64,000 bases of DNA from Flammeovirgaceae bacterium UBA7330. GTDB lineage: Bacteria > Bacteroidota > Bacteroidia > Cytophagales > Cyclobacteriaceae. The stretch lies in the NCBI GenBank assembly GCA_002471275.1, contig DKPQ01000014.1, positions 268,297 to 332,296 on the forward strand. The letters are read 5' to 3'. Position numbers and translations under genes: made by a program. This document shows positions 8,250 to 17,677 of this stretch, one piece after another. The notes under the pieces are model-generated. The model saw only the letters and a list, made by a program, of their open reading frames with translations. It ran no database searches and had not been told where the DNA came from. Positions within the stretch are counted from its first letter, which is position 1, and the number at the start of each line of letters is the position of its first letter.

Positions 8250-9168
8250 GATTGGAGATGTGGTGCTTACGCTTCCTATGGCGGGGATCATTAAAAAGCA
8301 CTTTCCATCCAGCGCGGTGTATTTCCTTGGATCATCCTACACCAGGCACATTATTGAAAGATGCAGCCACGTAGATCATTTTCTCAACTGGGATGAAATA
8401 AGTCAATCCGGCAAATTGCCTCAAGTGGATGTGATTGTGCATGTATTTCCTAATAAGTCGGTAGCTCAACTAGCAGCAAAAAAAAATATCAAAACCAGAA
8501 TAGGGACCAGTCATCGGATTTTCCATTGGTGGACGTGTAATCGGTTAGTGAGTTTTACCCGAAAAAACAGCCCTCTGCATGAGTCTCAACTCAATCTAAA
8601 ATTACTTACGCCAATAAAGATAAATGAAGAAGTTAGTCTTAAGCAGATTTATAAATATGCGGGTTGGCAAAAAAGCAAAACCTCATCCGGCAAAGACTTG
8701 CTGACAGACAAGTTTAACCTGATCATGCACATGAAATCTAAAGGAAGTGCTAAAGAATGGCCGTTACAGAACTATCTGGAGGTAATCGAGCAGCTCCCTC
8801 CGGATAAAGTGCAGGTTTTTGTTTCCGGAACAGATGAAGAAGGCTCAATGATCAAAGAAGAATATCCGGAAATTTTTGATTTTGAGCATGTAACAGATAC
8901 CACAGGAAAATTTTCCTTATCCGACTTCATCTCATTTATCGGGCAATGTGATGGACTGCTGGCTTGTAGCACGGGTCCGCTTCACATGGCCGGGATCTCA
9001 GGAATAAAATGTCTGGGTTTATATCCGGAAACAAGACCGATGCATCCGGGCAGGTGGGCACCCATTGGGCCACAGACTCATTGGATAGAAGAAAGCATAC
9101 CTTCAAAATCCAGTCACCTGAATATTTCAGTTGATGAAGTGGTGAGGGAGTTAAAACGATTTCTTTAA
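8221..9168 (+). CDS. GT9 heptosyltransferase-family protein
   Basis: Related to ADP-heptose:lipopolysaccharide heptosyltransferases (WaaF/WaaC/RfaQ). The N-terminal RTDKIGDVVLTLP and the C-terminal STGPLHMAGISG with GLYPETRPMHP are the GT9 signatures. At 315 residues it is of ordinary length. The start ATG lies inside the end of the preceding GT2 gene (29-base overlap). It converges with the methyltransferase gene and overlaps its stop by four bases. The sugar may not be heptose in this lineage. Confidence 0.9.
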   Translation: MKILISRTDKIGDVVLTLPMAGIIKKHFPSSAVYFLGSSYTRHIIERCSHVDHFLNWDEISQSGKLPQVDVIVHVFPNKSVAQLAAKKNIKTRIGTSHRIFHWWTCNRLVSFTRKNSPLHESQLNLKLLTPIKINEEVSLKQIYKYAGWQKSKTSSGKDLLTDKFNLIMHMKSKGSAKEWPLQNYLEVIEQLPPDKVQVFVSGTDEEGSMIKEEYPEIFDFEHVTDTTGKFSLSDFISFIGQCDGLLACSTGPLHMAGISGIKCLGLYPETRPMHPGRWAPIGPQTHWIEESIPSKSSHLNISVDEVVRELKRFL

Positions 9169-9824
9169 CGCTTTACTTTGGCAACGGTAGCAAATTGCAG
9201 ATAGAGTATATCCCAGAAAAATCCGAGAAAAAAGAAATTGAGAATAAAAGGTCTGATGGATTTTGTTCTGTTAAGTCCTTTGTGAAGGATAATTTCATAC
9301 CCTTGTTCTTCAAACATTTTTCTGATGCTTTTGTAAGTGAAAAACCTGAAATGTGTTCGGTCCATCACGCCGGAATCCGTATAATCCCAATTTTTCTTCA
9401 TCACCAGCTCGTTAAAATTCCTGAAATACCGGATATTGGGAATCGAACTTATAACCACTCCATTCTTAGCCAATTTAGGTTGTATCTCTTTTAGGACAGT
9501 ATATGGATCGAGCAGGTGTTCCAGCACATCATTGAAAAAAATACAGTCAAAATAGTTATCAGGTATATTTTTCAGATTTTCCTCGATACCTCCGGGAAAG
9601 CATTTTTCAAGCTTTTTATCCGCAATTGCTGCAGCATCCTTATCAAACTCAACGCCCCAAATCTCTAGTTTGGGATTTTTTTCAATTAAATACTCTCCAA
9701 ATAGGCCTGCACCACAACCAACATCTAAAACCCTGACAGCATCTGATGGTAGAAATCCAACCATCTCTTTTCTGACAGATTCAAAATATTCGTCTGGTTT
9801 CTGATGATAAGCCTTGTCAAGCAT
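9165..9824 (-). CDS. SAM-dependent class I methyltransferase
   Basis: A 219-residue Rossmann-fold methyltransferase. Motif I is VLDVGCGAGLFGEYL, the acidic residue after strand 2 lies in WGVEFDKDAA, and IFFNDVLEHLLDP is the motif of the Methyltransf_11/UbiG-like group. The C-terminus is hydrophobic (FILNFFFLGFFWDILYL), which suggests membrane contact. It follows the GT2 gene (9830-10759) by five bases, so both probably act on the same glycan, for example by sugar O-methylation. Confidence 0.88.
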   Translation of the reverse strand: MLDKAYHQKPDEYFESVRKEMVGFLPSDAVRVLDVGCGAGLFGEYLIEKNPKLEIWGVEFDKDAAAIADKKLEKCFPGGIEENLKNIPDNYFDCIFFNDVLEHLLDPYTVLKEIQPKLAKNGVVISSIPNIRYFRNFNELVMKKNWDYTDSGVMDRTHFRFFTYKSIRKMFEEQGYEIILHKGLNRTKSIRPFILNFFFLGFFWDILYLQFATVAKVKR

Positions 9825-9829
9825 TCAAT

Positions 9830-10759
9830 TCAATGTTTTGGTCTGATAGAGTGTTTAACCCTGTTTTGGTTCAGTATTGTGAGAGCAATGTTAAAGTAAT
9901 TCTTATGTTTAAACACCTTTTTTAAATTCTTAAAGAAGTGAATAATCATAAATAAGCACTGGGATAAAATAGAATAATGCTTCCCCAATAACCTGAAAAA
10001 TGAGATGTAGTACTCCCTCAGAAATATTAGTTTTTTTTCCATATCCTCCCGCTCGTTCGTGCTCCCCCCGTGGTAATGCTTGAAATGCGCGGTAGGTACT
10101 ACCTGGATGCTGTGCCCGGCTTTTTTCAATCGAACGGCTACATCCTCTTCTTCACAATACAGGAAAAACCCGGTATCAAGCCCCCCTATTTCTTTTAGAG
10201 CAGATGTCCTGAAAAACATCGCCGAACCGGTCACATATGGAACATCAACCGGATGCTCATAGTGTAGCTTCTTAGGGAATTCCCTGGGTTGAAAAACCCT
10301 GGCCAAACCAGTTCCGAGTAAACTCTTTGCCAAAGAAGGCAGATACCCAAACGAATTTTGCAACTCTCCTTCCCAGTTGTGCATCTGACCGGTAACCAAA
10401 CCTACTTCAGGGTTGTGGTCCATATGATCGGTCAGGATACCTATTGTATCATTCATCAAAAGACAATCGCTATTCAGCACAAAAAAGTAATCTGACCCAC
10501 ATTGCTCAAAGGCCAGCATATGCCCTCCGGCAAAGCCAAGGTTTTGCTTGCTTTCAATCAATTTCAGGTTGGGAAGATCTGATAATCCGGATTTTAATTC
10601 TTCCAGGTCAGCCGCTCCTGAGCAATTGTCTACCACCAGCATTTCATAGGGAATGGTAGCGGTCTGCTCCAATATCGACTGAATACAGTTCAGCGTATAC
10701 TGAGCACAGTTGTAATTGATAATACTTATTGAAACACGGTACTGGATAGGTTGAGACAT
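9830..10759 (-). CDS. GT2 glycosyltransferase, rhamnosyltransferase-like
   Basis: The N-terminus SISIINYNCAQYTLNCIQSI and VVDNCSGAADL, then NLGFAGG and the NSDCLLM metal motif, identify a GT-A family 2 enzyme. The later GFFLYCEEEDVAVRLKKAGH block is the active-site region seen in rhamnosyl- and galactofuranosyltransferases. A C-terminal hydrophobic helix (SQCLFMIIHFF) could tether it to the membrane. It is the first gene of a two-gene minus-strand unit with the methyltransferase. Confidence 0.92.
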   Translation of the reverse strand: MSQPIQYRVSISIINYNCAQYTLNCIQSILEQTATIPYEMLVVDNCSGAADLEELKSGLSDLPNLKLIESKQNLGFAGGHMLAFEQCGSDYFFVLNSDCLLMNDTIGILTDHMDHNPEVGLVTGQMHNWEGELQNSFGYLPSLAKSLLGTGLARVFQPREFPKKLHYEHPVDVPYVTGSAMFFRTSALKEIGGLDTGFFLYCEEEDVAVRLKKAGHSIQVVPTAHFKHYHGGSTNEREDMEKKLIFLREYYISFFRLLGKHYSILSQCLFMIIHFFKNLKKVFKHKNYFNIALTILNQNRVKHSIRPKH

Positions 10760-10852
10760 TACGCTCTAAAATAGACAATTAGCCCGGTGTAATTTTCTTT
10801 CCATGTAACCTTTTTCAAAAATACATGTATATACATATATAATTAAATCGAG

Positions 10853-11719
10853 ATGAAAAAGATTAAACAAATATTATATGGTAATCTGGTGAATATGGGT
10901 GGAATCCCTTTGAGACAACCTCTACCGACTCAAAATGTAGAGCAGATTGACCCCTTCTTATTGCTCCATCATGCCCGGTTGGTTGTGAAGCCAGATACCG
11001 ACTACAAACATGCTGGAGTCGGTCCGCACCCGCATCGGGGATTTTCTCCGGTTACGTTTGTTTTTGAAGGGAGCGTTCATCATAGGGATTCACGAGGAAA
11101 CAGTGGGGTGGTGAGTGAAGGCGGCGTACAATGGATGAATGCCGGAATGGGTATGATCCACAGTGAGCGGCCATCGGAGGAACTGGCTAAGAAAGGTGGC
11201 CACCAGGAAATCATTCAGCTTTGGGTCAATACTCCAGCCGCTCATAAGATGGACCAACCCTACTATGTTGCACTCCGGAAAGAGGATATTCCTCAATTCA
11301 GCCCTAACAAAGGAGAAGGGTTTATTCAATTGGTTTCGGGAGAAATGAGTGGGCTGCATGGAAAGGTGAAAACACACACACCTTTATTGTCAGCGATGGG
11401 TAAACTACAGGCTGATGCAGAACATGTATTTGAAGTGCCCGAAGGTAGAAACACTGTCCTTTACCTACTGGATGGGGGATTATCTGTCTCAGGACATGGA
11501 CTCGTAGATAATCACCAAATGATTGCTTTTGAAAATGAAGGTTCCCAAATTGGAGTTGTGGCCAAAAAAGATACCCGCTTCCTGCTACTCTCAGGTGAAC
11601 CGCTCAATGAGCCGCTGGCGACACATGGTCCGTTTGTGATGAACAATCAGACACAGATCATGGAAGCCATGCGAGACTATCAGATGGGAAAAATGGGGAT
11701 GTTGGTTGAGGAGTTTTGA
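10853..11719 (+). CDS. Pirin-family protein
   Basis: A bicupin of the pirin family, 288 residues. The N-terminal cupin carries the metal ligands in GPHPHRGFSPVTF, GSVHHRDSRG and MGMIHSE. The C-terminal cupin is more degenerate, as usual. Bacterial pirins include quercetinase-like dioxygenases and proteins that bind metabolic enzymes; the substrate here cannot be predicted. It is a single gene, divergent from the GT2 gene. A degenerate GC-rich repeat follows its stop codon. Confidence 0.93.
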   Translation: MKKIKQILYGNLVNMGGIPLRQPLPTQNVEQIDPFLLLHHARLVVKPDTDYKHAGVGPHPHRGFSPVTFVFEGSVHHRDSRGNSGVVSEGGVQWMNAGMGMIHSERPSEELAKKGGHQEIIQLWVNTPAAHKMDQPYYVALRKEDIPQFSPNKGEGFIQLVSGEMSGLHGKVKTHTPLLSAMGKLQADAEHVFEVPEGRNTVLYLLDGGLSVSGHGLVDNHQMIAFENEGSQIGVVAKKDTRFLLLSGEPLNEPLATHGPFVMNNQTQIMEAMRDYQMGKMGMLVEEF

Positions 11720-11775
11720 GGGCTGAGGGCATAGGGCTGAGTGCATGGGGCAGAGAGCATAGAGCAAGGGGCAAG
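11720..11775. repeat. Degenerate intergenic repeat of GGGC(A/T)...AG words
   Basis: Directly after the pirin stop lie about 55 bases made of variants of gggctgagggcatag (gggcatagggctgag, gtgcatggggcagag, agcatagagcaaggg). The unit is close to 15 bases and imperfect. It has no coding potential and differs in composition from its surroundings. Its role is unknown. Confidence 0.6.
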
Positions 11776-11786
11776 ATGTTGCTCCT

Positions 11787-12671
11787 TTATTCGTTTGACT
11801 GTTCGGCCATTTTCGTTCTGATCCTGGCAGCGTGCTTATCCCAATACTGAAGGTCATTATCCATGTATTCCTTCTTACTGTATTTTCTGGTTTTTACATT
11901 TTCTTTTCCAGCCTGAATTTCCGCCAGGGCTTCTTCATATCTATGGAGCTTTTCCAGGATCTGTATTTTGAGCATACGTGCCCATGAATTAGGGTCAAGG
12001 GATACTGCCTTTTCAGCTAAGATCAATGCATCGTACAGATTTGTGTTCTGAACAATCATATACTCTGCAGCCAGTGCATATTGATTGGGATCATCGCTTT
12101 CACCTTCCAGCAATTCAACCCTGACAGCATACATGATCTCCTCGTCTATGGAGGTGTTGATTGTAAAAGATATTTGTGTGTTGGCCCAGGATAGATAAAC
12201 CACTGCGTCATTAGGGACCACGTCGATATCCATTGTAAGGCTTTCATAAAAACGGTTGGTCTCCTGAGGCTTCGCCAGAAACCTGATCACATCTTTTTCG
12301 GCATTATAACCATAGGTGCCATATAATGTGGTATCAGCATTGAGAATAACTACCCATTCTTCCTTGCCAGGGATGGTAAATAGGGAGTACCTCCCTGCTG
12401 CCACTTTTTCATTCCCTATTCTGACCGGCTGATCTACACTGATCTGAGTGCAGTAGCCTGCTCCTGTTCTCCAGAGTTCGCCATAAGGCACCAGGCTTCC
12501 AAATATCTCTCGCCCTCTGACAGCTGGTCGTTCATAGCTGAGGGTTACATAAGTATTCCCTACCCATTGGGTAATTAACCCGCGAGGACTGAGGACCGGG
12601 AATACAATTTGAGCATTAGAAACAAATGCAAAGAGCAAAAGTCCCAATCCAAGAATTAGTTTAGATTTCAT
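11787..12671 (-). CDS. Secreted DUF2911 protein
   Basis: The N-terminal MKSKLILGLGLLLFAFVSNA is a clear signal peptide, so the protein is exported. The body begins with RPAVRGREIFGSLVPYGELW and continues with RTGA, the conserved start of the DUF2911 domain common in Bacteroidota. The last ~90 residues (from about 205) look like helical TPR-type repeats (QYALAAEYMIVQNTNLYDAL, then a second unit SWARMLKIQILEKLHRYEEA). The biochemical function of DUF2911 is unknown. It appears to stand alone. Confidence 0.85.
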   Translation of the reverse strand: MKSKLILGLGLLLFAFVSNAQIVFPVLSPRGLITQWVGNTYVTLSYERPAVRGREIFGSLVPYGELWRTGAGYCTQISVDQPVRIGNEKVAAGRYSLFTIPGKEEWVVILNADTTLYGTYGYNAEKDVIRFLAKPQETNRFYESLTMDIDVVPNDAVVYLSWANTQISFTINTSIDEEIMYAVRVELLEGESDDPNQYALAAEYMIVQNTNLYDALILAEKAVSLDPNSWARMLKIQILEKLHRYEEALAEIQAGKENVKTRKYSKKEYMDNDLQYWDKHAARIRTKMAEQSNE

Positions 12672-12800
12672 ACTTCAAGTATTTAGGCGGAAATCCACTG
12701 GAATCATCCCATTGTTTTTGATGATCCCTACCAAATATACTAACAATGGTCCAAGAAAACTTAATGCCGAAACCCTAACCGAAATAAAACTGGATTAAAC

Positions 12801-12830
12801 AAAAAAGGTGAGCTTGAAGGCCCACCTTTT
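12801..12830 (-). terminator. Terminator of ahcY
   Basis: On the minus strand AAAAGGTGGGC pairs with GCTCACCTTTT (one G-T pair) around a CTTCAA loop and runs into a T-tract. It lies 21 bases after the ahcY stop. The flanking A and T runs could let it work in both directions. Confidence 0.75.
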
Positions 12831-12851
12831 AATTCTATTAACCACAAGTGA

Positions 12852-14159
12852 TCAATACCTGTAATGCTCAGGTTTGAAAGGTCCCCTCACATCTACTCCG
12901 ATGTAATCGGCCTGATCCTTAGAAAGCTCTTCTAATTCAACACCAATTTTCTCCAGGTGCAATGCCGCCACTTTTTCATCAAGGTGTTTAGGCAACATGT
13001 ATACACCCGGCTTATAATTATCAGTGTTTGTCCACAACTCGATCTGAGCCAATGTCTGGTTTGTAAATGAGTTTGACATCACAAATGATGGGTGACCGGT
13101 GGCACAACCAAGGTTTACCAACCTTCCTTCAGCCAACAAGATGATTTCATTGCCATCTATGTTATAAAGGTCTACCTGAGGCTTGATCTCCACTTTGGTG
13201 CTGCCATAGGTTTTGTTCAACCATGCCATGTCAATCTCATTGTCGAAGTGGCCAATGTTACATACGATAGTTTTATCGTGCATCAATTTAAAGTGCTCAC
13301 CTGTGATGATGTCTTTGTTTCCAGTAGCAGTCACCACGATATCGGCTCTTGGCACGGCATTGGACATTTTCTTCACTTCAAATCCATCCATAGCAGCCTG
13401 AAGCGCACAGATAGGATCAATCTCAGTCACGATCACTCGTACTCCTGCACCTCTTAAAGAAGCGGCTGATCCTTTTCCAACGTCACCATAACCAGCCACA
13501 ACAGCAACTTTACCAGCCAACATCACGTCGGTAGCTCTTCTGATCGCATCTACCAATGATTCTTTACATCCATATTTATTGTCAAACTTGGATTTTGTAA
13601 CAGAATCATTAACGTTAATAGCAGGAATGGTGAGTGTACCTTTCTTCATCCGCTCATAGAGTCTGTGTACACCCGTGGTAGTCTCTTCAGACAATCCTTT
13701 GATGTCTTTTACCAGCTCAGGGTATTTGTCAAGTACCATGTTGGTGAGATCTCCTCCATCATCGAGGATCATATTAAGGGGCTTTCCACCTTCGAAGGCA
13801 AAAAGTGTCTGCTCAATACACCAATCAAATTCTTCTTCGTTCATCCCTTTCCAGGCATAAACCGGAATGTTTTCTGCAGCAATGGCGGCTGCGGCATGGT
13901 CCTGAGTAGAGAAAATATTACATGAAGACCAGGATACCTCTGCTCCAAGTTCTATCAAGGTTTCGATCAAAACAGCTGTTTGAACGGTCATGTGGAGACA
14001 GCCGGCAATCCGGGCTCCCTTTAATACTTTTGAGGGACCGAATTCCTCTCTCAAAGACATAAGTCCGGGCATTTCTGCTTCTGCCAATCGGATTTCATTT
14101 CTTCCCCAGGCGGCGAGGTTGATGTCCTTTACTTTGTAATTAACCTTTTCTTCTATCAT
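12852..14159 (-). CDS. ahcY: Adenosylhomocysteinase
   Basis: Hydrolyses S-adenosylhomocysteine to adenosine and homocysteine, clearing the product of SAM-dependent methylation. The NAD-binding loop [16 protein letters not shown], the substrate residues in [15 protein letters not shown], and the C-terminal PFKPEHYRY tail (the last lysine and tyrosine reach into the partner subunit's NAD site) are all present. The start is set at the ATG giving [16 protein letters not shown] (435 residues). A longer form from 14213 would add 18 residues that overlap a promoter-like element at 14192-14199. Single gene with its own terminator. Confidence 0.97.
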   Translation of the reverse strand: MIEEKVNYKVKDINLAAWGRNEIRLAEAEMPGLMSLREEFGPSKVLKGARIAGCLHMTVQTAVLIETLIELGAEVSWSSCNIFSTQDHAAAAIAAENIPVYAWKGMNEEEFDWCIEQTLFAFEGGKPLNMILDDGGDLTNMVLDKYPELVKDIKGLSEETTTGVHRLYERMKKGTLTIPAINVNDSVTKSKFDNKYGCKESLVDAIRRATDVMLAGKVAVVAGYGDVGKGSAASLRGAGVRVIVTEIDPICALQAAMDGFEVKKMSNAVPRADIVVTATGNKDIITGEHFKLMHDKTIVCNIGHFDNEIDMAWLNKTYGSTKVEIKPQVDLYNIDGNEIILLAEGRLVNLGCATGHPSFVMSNSFTNQTLAQIELWTNTDNYKPGVYMLPKHLDEKVAALHLEKIGVELEELSKDQADYIGVDVRGPFKPEHYRY

Positions 14160-14191
14160 GATTTTTGTTTGATCCAAATTTTTTAGGTCTG

Positions 14192-14199
14192 CAAAGTTA
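14192..14199 (-). promoter_or_regulatory. -7 element of the ahcY promoter
   Basis: The minus strand reads TAACTTTG, matching TAnnTTTG. A -33 element at the right distance is not evident. Transcription would begin near 14185, about 26 bases before the ATG at 14159, which supports the shorter AhcY start. Confidence 0.4.
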
Positions 14200-14229
14200 G
14201 CCAAACCTGACAATTATCATAATTTAAAC

Positions 14230-14988
14230 CTAGCTGACAAATTCAATCTCCTTGGTCCTGAATTGCTTGGATATACCCCCACAATTGAGGACAAGGTTTC
14301 CTGTTTCATTGATTCCAATGAGTTCGGCCTCAAACTCCGCTCCATGGCTACGGTAGGTATGAACCTCACCTCGCCAGTACAATTTATCATGATAAGCTCT
14401 GAGCACACGATTTCTTTCTCCCGACTCGAGCAGACCGTAATAATTTTCGAAGGCATGGGAATATTTTTCAAGGACTGAAAAAAGGTCATGGTCTTTCCCT
14501 GTTTCAATTTTCAAAGATGTTGCGGTCGGCAGTGCAAAGTGTGATTGATTTATATTGAATCCAATACCTGCAACGACAAAATCAAGCTGTTTACTTATGG
14601 ATGTTTCAATTAATATTCCTGAAATTTTTTTTCCATTCACGTATATATCATTCGGCCATTTGAGTTGACATTCTGCTTCCGGAACGATGTTGTTGATCAA
14701 CTGAGTCCCTGCCAACCCTGCAATTATATTTAGGAGGAAAATATCTTCAATCTTTAAAAAAGGTGGCTTAAGAAAAATAGAAAACAATAGATTTTTCCCC
14801 TTTTCGCTTGTCCAGCTATTCCCTCTTTGCCCCTTGCCTTTAGATTGGAAATCGGCCGTCAGGATATCGCCATGTAAGACCCGCCCTTTTGCGGCAAGTT
14901 GTGCCATGAAATCATTGGTAGAGTGACATTCTGGCAGGGAAGTGATACTTTTCCCAAGAAAACGTGTATTGGCAAAGTTTTTATGCAA
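14230..14988 (-). CDS. birA: Biotin-[acetyl-CoA-carboxylase] ligase
   Basis: Activates biotin as biotinyl-AMP and attaches it to carrier lysines. The catalytic core is complete: CHSTNDF, the adenylate-binding loop DFQSKGKGQRGNSW, LKWPNDIYVNGKKISGIL and VAGIGFNINQ. At 252 residues it lacks the N-terminal DNA-binding domain of E. coli BirA, so it is a group I ligase without repressor function. It is divergent from rsfS. The biotin carrier protein at 1391-1918 is a plausible substrate. Confidence 0.95.
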   Translation of the reverse strand: MHKNFANTRFLGKSITSLPECHSTNDFMAQLAAKGRVLHGDILTADFQSKGKGQRGNSWTSEKGKNLLFSIFLKPPFLKIEDIFLLNIIAGLAGTQLINNIVPEAECQLKWPNDIYVNGKKISGILIETSISKQLDFVVAGIGFNINQSHFALPTATSLKIETGKDHDLFSVLEKYSHAFENYYGLLESGERNRVLRAYHDKLYWRGEVHTYRSHGAEFEAELIGINETGNLVLNCGGISKQFRTKEIEFVS

Positions 14989-14998
14989 TTTAAATTCG

Positions 14999-15006
14999 TA
15001 CTTTTG
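14999..15006 (+). promoter_or_regulatory. -7 element of the rsfS-ftsH promoter
   Basis: TACTTTTG matches TAnnTTTG and ends 28 bases before the rsfS ATG, giving a leader of about 20 bases. It lies in the 45-base gap between divergent birA and rsfS. No TTTG was found at the expected distance upstream. Confidence 0.45.
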
Positions 15007-15033
15007 AGGTTAAAAATAGAAAACCCATGATGA

Positions 15034-15408
15034 ATGCGGAAAAATAAAGTTGGTGAGACAGATTCTGAAACCTTAAGCGAATTTGTGGTGCAGGGAATGC
15101 TTGAGAAAAAGGCTTCAGATGTTGTGGTGTTGGATTTACGCGATATCAAACATGCCGTTGCTGATTATTTCATTATTTGTTCGGGGTCATCAGATACTCA
15201 AATAGATGCAATTTCTGATTCCATAGAAGAGCAGGTTTTCAAATTATCTAAAGAATGGCCCTGGAAAGTTGAAGGAAAACAAAATAAAGAGTGGGTGTTA
15301 ATCGACTATGTAAATGTGGTCGCTCATGTATTTAATAAAGACAAGCGATCATTTTACGGGTTAGAAGAGTTGTGGGGGGATGCCAAGGTTTCTACCATTT
15401 CCGTTTAG
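15034..15408 (+). CDS. rsfS: Ribosomal silencing factor RsfS (Iojap family)
   Basis: Binds ribosomal protein L14 and blocks joining of the ribosomal subunits when nutrients are scarce. The 124 residues show the family pattern: KASDVVVLDLRDIKHAVADY, FIICSGSSDTQIDAISDSIE and WVLIDYVNVVAHVF. The start ATG fits the short leader after the promoter element. ftsH follows 57 bases later on the same strand, an association common in Bacteroidota. Confidence 0.95.
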   Translation: MRKNKVGETDSETLSEFVVQGMLEKKASDVVVLDLRDIKHAVADYFIICSGSSDTQIDAISDSIEEQVFKLSKEWPWKVEGKQNKEWVLIDYVNVVAHVFNKDKRSFYGLEELWGDAKVSTISV

Positions 15409-15465
15409 AACTAAAATAATCCACAAACGTTGTTAAGTTGTTAATAGTAATTAGAAGATATATAA

Positions 15466-17628
15466 ATGGCTGATAGACCAAGACAGAAAAAACCATTGGG
15501 GAAACCCAACAAGCCCAACTATCAAATGATGATCATCATTACCCTGATAGCGGTAGTGATTGGATTTACTTATTTCAGCAATTCAAATACTGCGAAGACG
15601 ATTAGTGATAAGCGTTTTGAGGAAATGGTTCTCGCAAATGATGTGAAAAGAGTAGTCCTTGTAAAAGGTCAGGATTTTGTAGAAGTTACGCTGAAAGAAG
15701 AAGCGCTTAAGGACACCAAATATCAGATCGACATCGATCAGAATTCCTTCTCCGGAATCAACAATGGACCTCATTACAAATTCAACATTGTGAATGAGAC
15801 CATATTTAATGACGACTTCAATGAGCTTATGCTACAGCTTCCTGAAGATCAAAGGATAGGCTATGAAGTAGATACCAGAAGTGATTTTACCTCCATCTTT
15901 TTTAATTGGGGGTTTTTATTCCTGATCATTTTCGGTTTTTGGTTCCTTATGAGAAGAATGGCTGGGGGCGGTGGTCCTGGTGGTCAGATCTTCAACATTG
16001 GGAAATCGCGAGCCGCATTATTTGATGCTGAGAATAAAGTGAAGATTACCTTCTCTGATGCTGCAGGGCTTGAGGAAGCCAAAGAAGAGATCAAAGAGAT
16101 TGTAGAGTTCCTTAAAAACCCATCCAAATTCACTAAGCTGGGTGGTAAGATCCCTAAGGGTGCCCTTCTTGTAGGCCCTCCGGGAACAGGGAAGACCTTG
16201 CTCGCAAAAGCAGTAGCCGGAGAAGCCGGAGTACCTTTCTTTACGCTGTCGGGATCTGATTTCGTAGAGATGTTTGTAGGTGTAGGAGCCGCACGTGTAA
16301 GAGACCTGTTTAAGCAAGCCAAAGAAAAAGCCCCTTGTATCGTGTTCATCGATGAGATTGATGCCATCGGACGATCAAGAGGAAAAGGACAGATGCCCGG
16401 CTCAAATGATGAAAGGGAAAACACCCTTAACTCGCTACTTGTAGAGATGGATGGATTCTCTACTGATTCAGGTGTAATCATCCTTGCTGCCACCAACAGA
16501 CCTGACGTATTGGATTCTGCCTTGTTGAGGCCAGGCCGATTCGACAGACAGATCAGCATAGACAAACCCGATATCATTGGACGTGAGGCTATTTTCAAAG
16601 TACACCTTAAGCCCATCAAGATCCGTGAAGATGTAAATCCTAAGCATCTGGCAGCTCAAACACCAGGATTTGCCGGAGCAGAAATTGCCAACGTGTGCAA
16701 CGAAGCAGCACTCATCGCTGCGCGAAGAAATAAAAAGGAAGTGGAGATGGTGGACTTCCAGGATGCCATCGACCGGGTGATCGGTGGATTAGAAAAGAAA
16801 AACAAGATCATTTCTCCTGAAGAGAAAAAAATTGTAGCCTATCATGAAGCTGGACACGCTGTAGCAGGCTGGTTTCTGGAGCATGCAGATCCTTTGGTAA
16901 AGGTGAGTATCGTGCCAAGAGGAATCGCAGCATTGGGCTATGCCCAGTATTTACCTAAAGAGCAGTTTCTCTATCAAACAGAACAACTGTTTGATGAAAT
17001 GTGCATGGCTCTTGGTGGTCGTGCCGCTGAAGAATTGGTCTTTGGCAAGATTTCCACGGGAGCTTTGAGTGACCTGGAAAGGATTACCAAAATGGCTTAT
17101 AGTATTGTGACTGTATACGGGATGAATGACAAGATTGGAAATGTCTCCTTCTATGATAGCAAGCAGTCGGATTACAACTTCACCAAGCCTTACTCTGAAG
17201 CAACAGCGGAATTGATTGACAAGGAAGTAAAGGTTCTGATAGACAAGGCTTATGTACGGACAAAGCAGCTCTTGAAAGATAAGCTGAAAGAGCTGGAGAT
17301 CATAGCTCAAAAGCTGCTCGAGAAAGAGATCATATTTCAAAATGACCTGGAAAAGCTTATTGGTAAAAGACCATTTGCAACTCCAACCCATTTTCAGGAA
17401 TTTACAAATGGCCAAGCTGCGATAAAGGCTTCAGCTAAAAAGAAGACCGGATCTGCCTCAGCTAAAAGTACAGCCAGAAAAACAACAGCTACCAAAGCCA
17501 AAACTTCGGGAACTAAGGCTAAAGGTACTTCCTCCAGTAAAGCAGGCACTAAAAATGGCGCTGGCTCCAAACCAGCTGGCAAGTCAAAAGCCAGTAAAGC
17601 TTCGAAAGCGGCAGAAGAAACGAATTAA
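15466..17628 (+). CDS. ftsH: ATP-dependent zinc metalloprotease FtsH
   Basis: Membrane-bound AAA+ protease that degrades misfolded and regulatory membrane proteins. Two membrane helices (about residues 19-38 and 146-165) flank a periplasmic domain. The Walker A GPPGTGKT is at 237-244, Walker B is FIDEIDAIG, and the second region of homology includes [20 protein letters not shown]. The zinc motif HEAGH is at 460-464. From about residue 655 to 720 there is an unusual tail made almost only of Lys, Ala, Ser, Thr and Gly, like a histone H1 tail. A terminator follows at once. Confidence 0.97.
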   Translation: MADRPRQKKPLGKPNKPNYQMMIIITLIAVVIGFTYFSNSNTAKTISDKRFEEMVLANDVKRVVLVKGQDFVEVTLKEEALKDTKYQIDIDQNSFSGINNGPHYKFNIVNETIFNDDFNELMLQLPEDQRIGYEVDTRSDFTSIFFNWGFLFLIIFGFWFLMRRMAGGGGPGGQIFNIGKSRAALFDAENKVKITFSDAAGLEEAKEEIKEIVEFLKNPSKFTKLGGKIPKGALLVGPPGTGKTLLAKAVAGEAGVPFFTLSGSDFVEMFVGVGAARVRDLFKQAKEKAPCIVFIDEIDAIGRSRGKGQMPGSNDERENTLNSLLVEMDGFSTDSGVIILAATNRPDVLDSALLRPGRFDRQISIDKPDIIGREAIFKVHLKPIKIREDVNPKHLAAQTPGFAGAEIANVCNEAALIAARRNKKEVEMVDFQDAIDRVIGGLEKKNKIISPEEKKIVAYHEAGHAVAGWFLEHADPLVKVSIVPRGIAALGYAQYLPKEQFLYQTEQLFDEMCMALGGRAAEELVFGKISTGALSDLERITKMAYSIVTVYGMNDKIGNVSFYDSKQSDYNFTKPYSEATAELIDKEVKVLIDKAYVRTKQLLKDKLKELEIIAQKLLEKEIIFQNDLEKLIGKRPFATPTHFQEFTNGQAAIKASAKKKTGSASAKSTARKTTATKAKTSGTKAKGTSSSKAGTKNGAGSKPAGKSKASKASKAAEETN

Positions 17629-17649
17629 TACAATTATTACATTAAATTG

Positions 17650-17677
17650 AGGAGCTGGTAATTCAGCTCCTTTTTTT
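17650..17677 (+). terminator. Terminator after ftsH
   Basis: AGGAGCTG (17650-17657) pairs with CAGCTCCT (17664-17671) around a six-base loop and is followed by seven T. It is a textbook intrinsic terminator. The T-tract ends on the base before the lpxH ATG, so it can also act as a hairpin in the lpxH translation-initiation region. Confidence 0.85.

Noticed and set aside
10760..10852. Promoter for the minus-strand GT2 gene (TATTTTTG at 10816-10823)
   Set aside because: No -33 partner, and the distance to the start is long; not strong enough to list.
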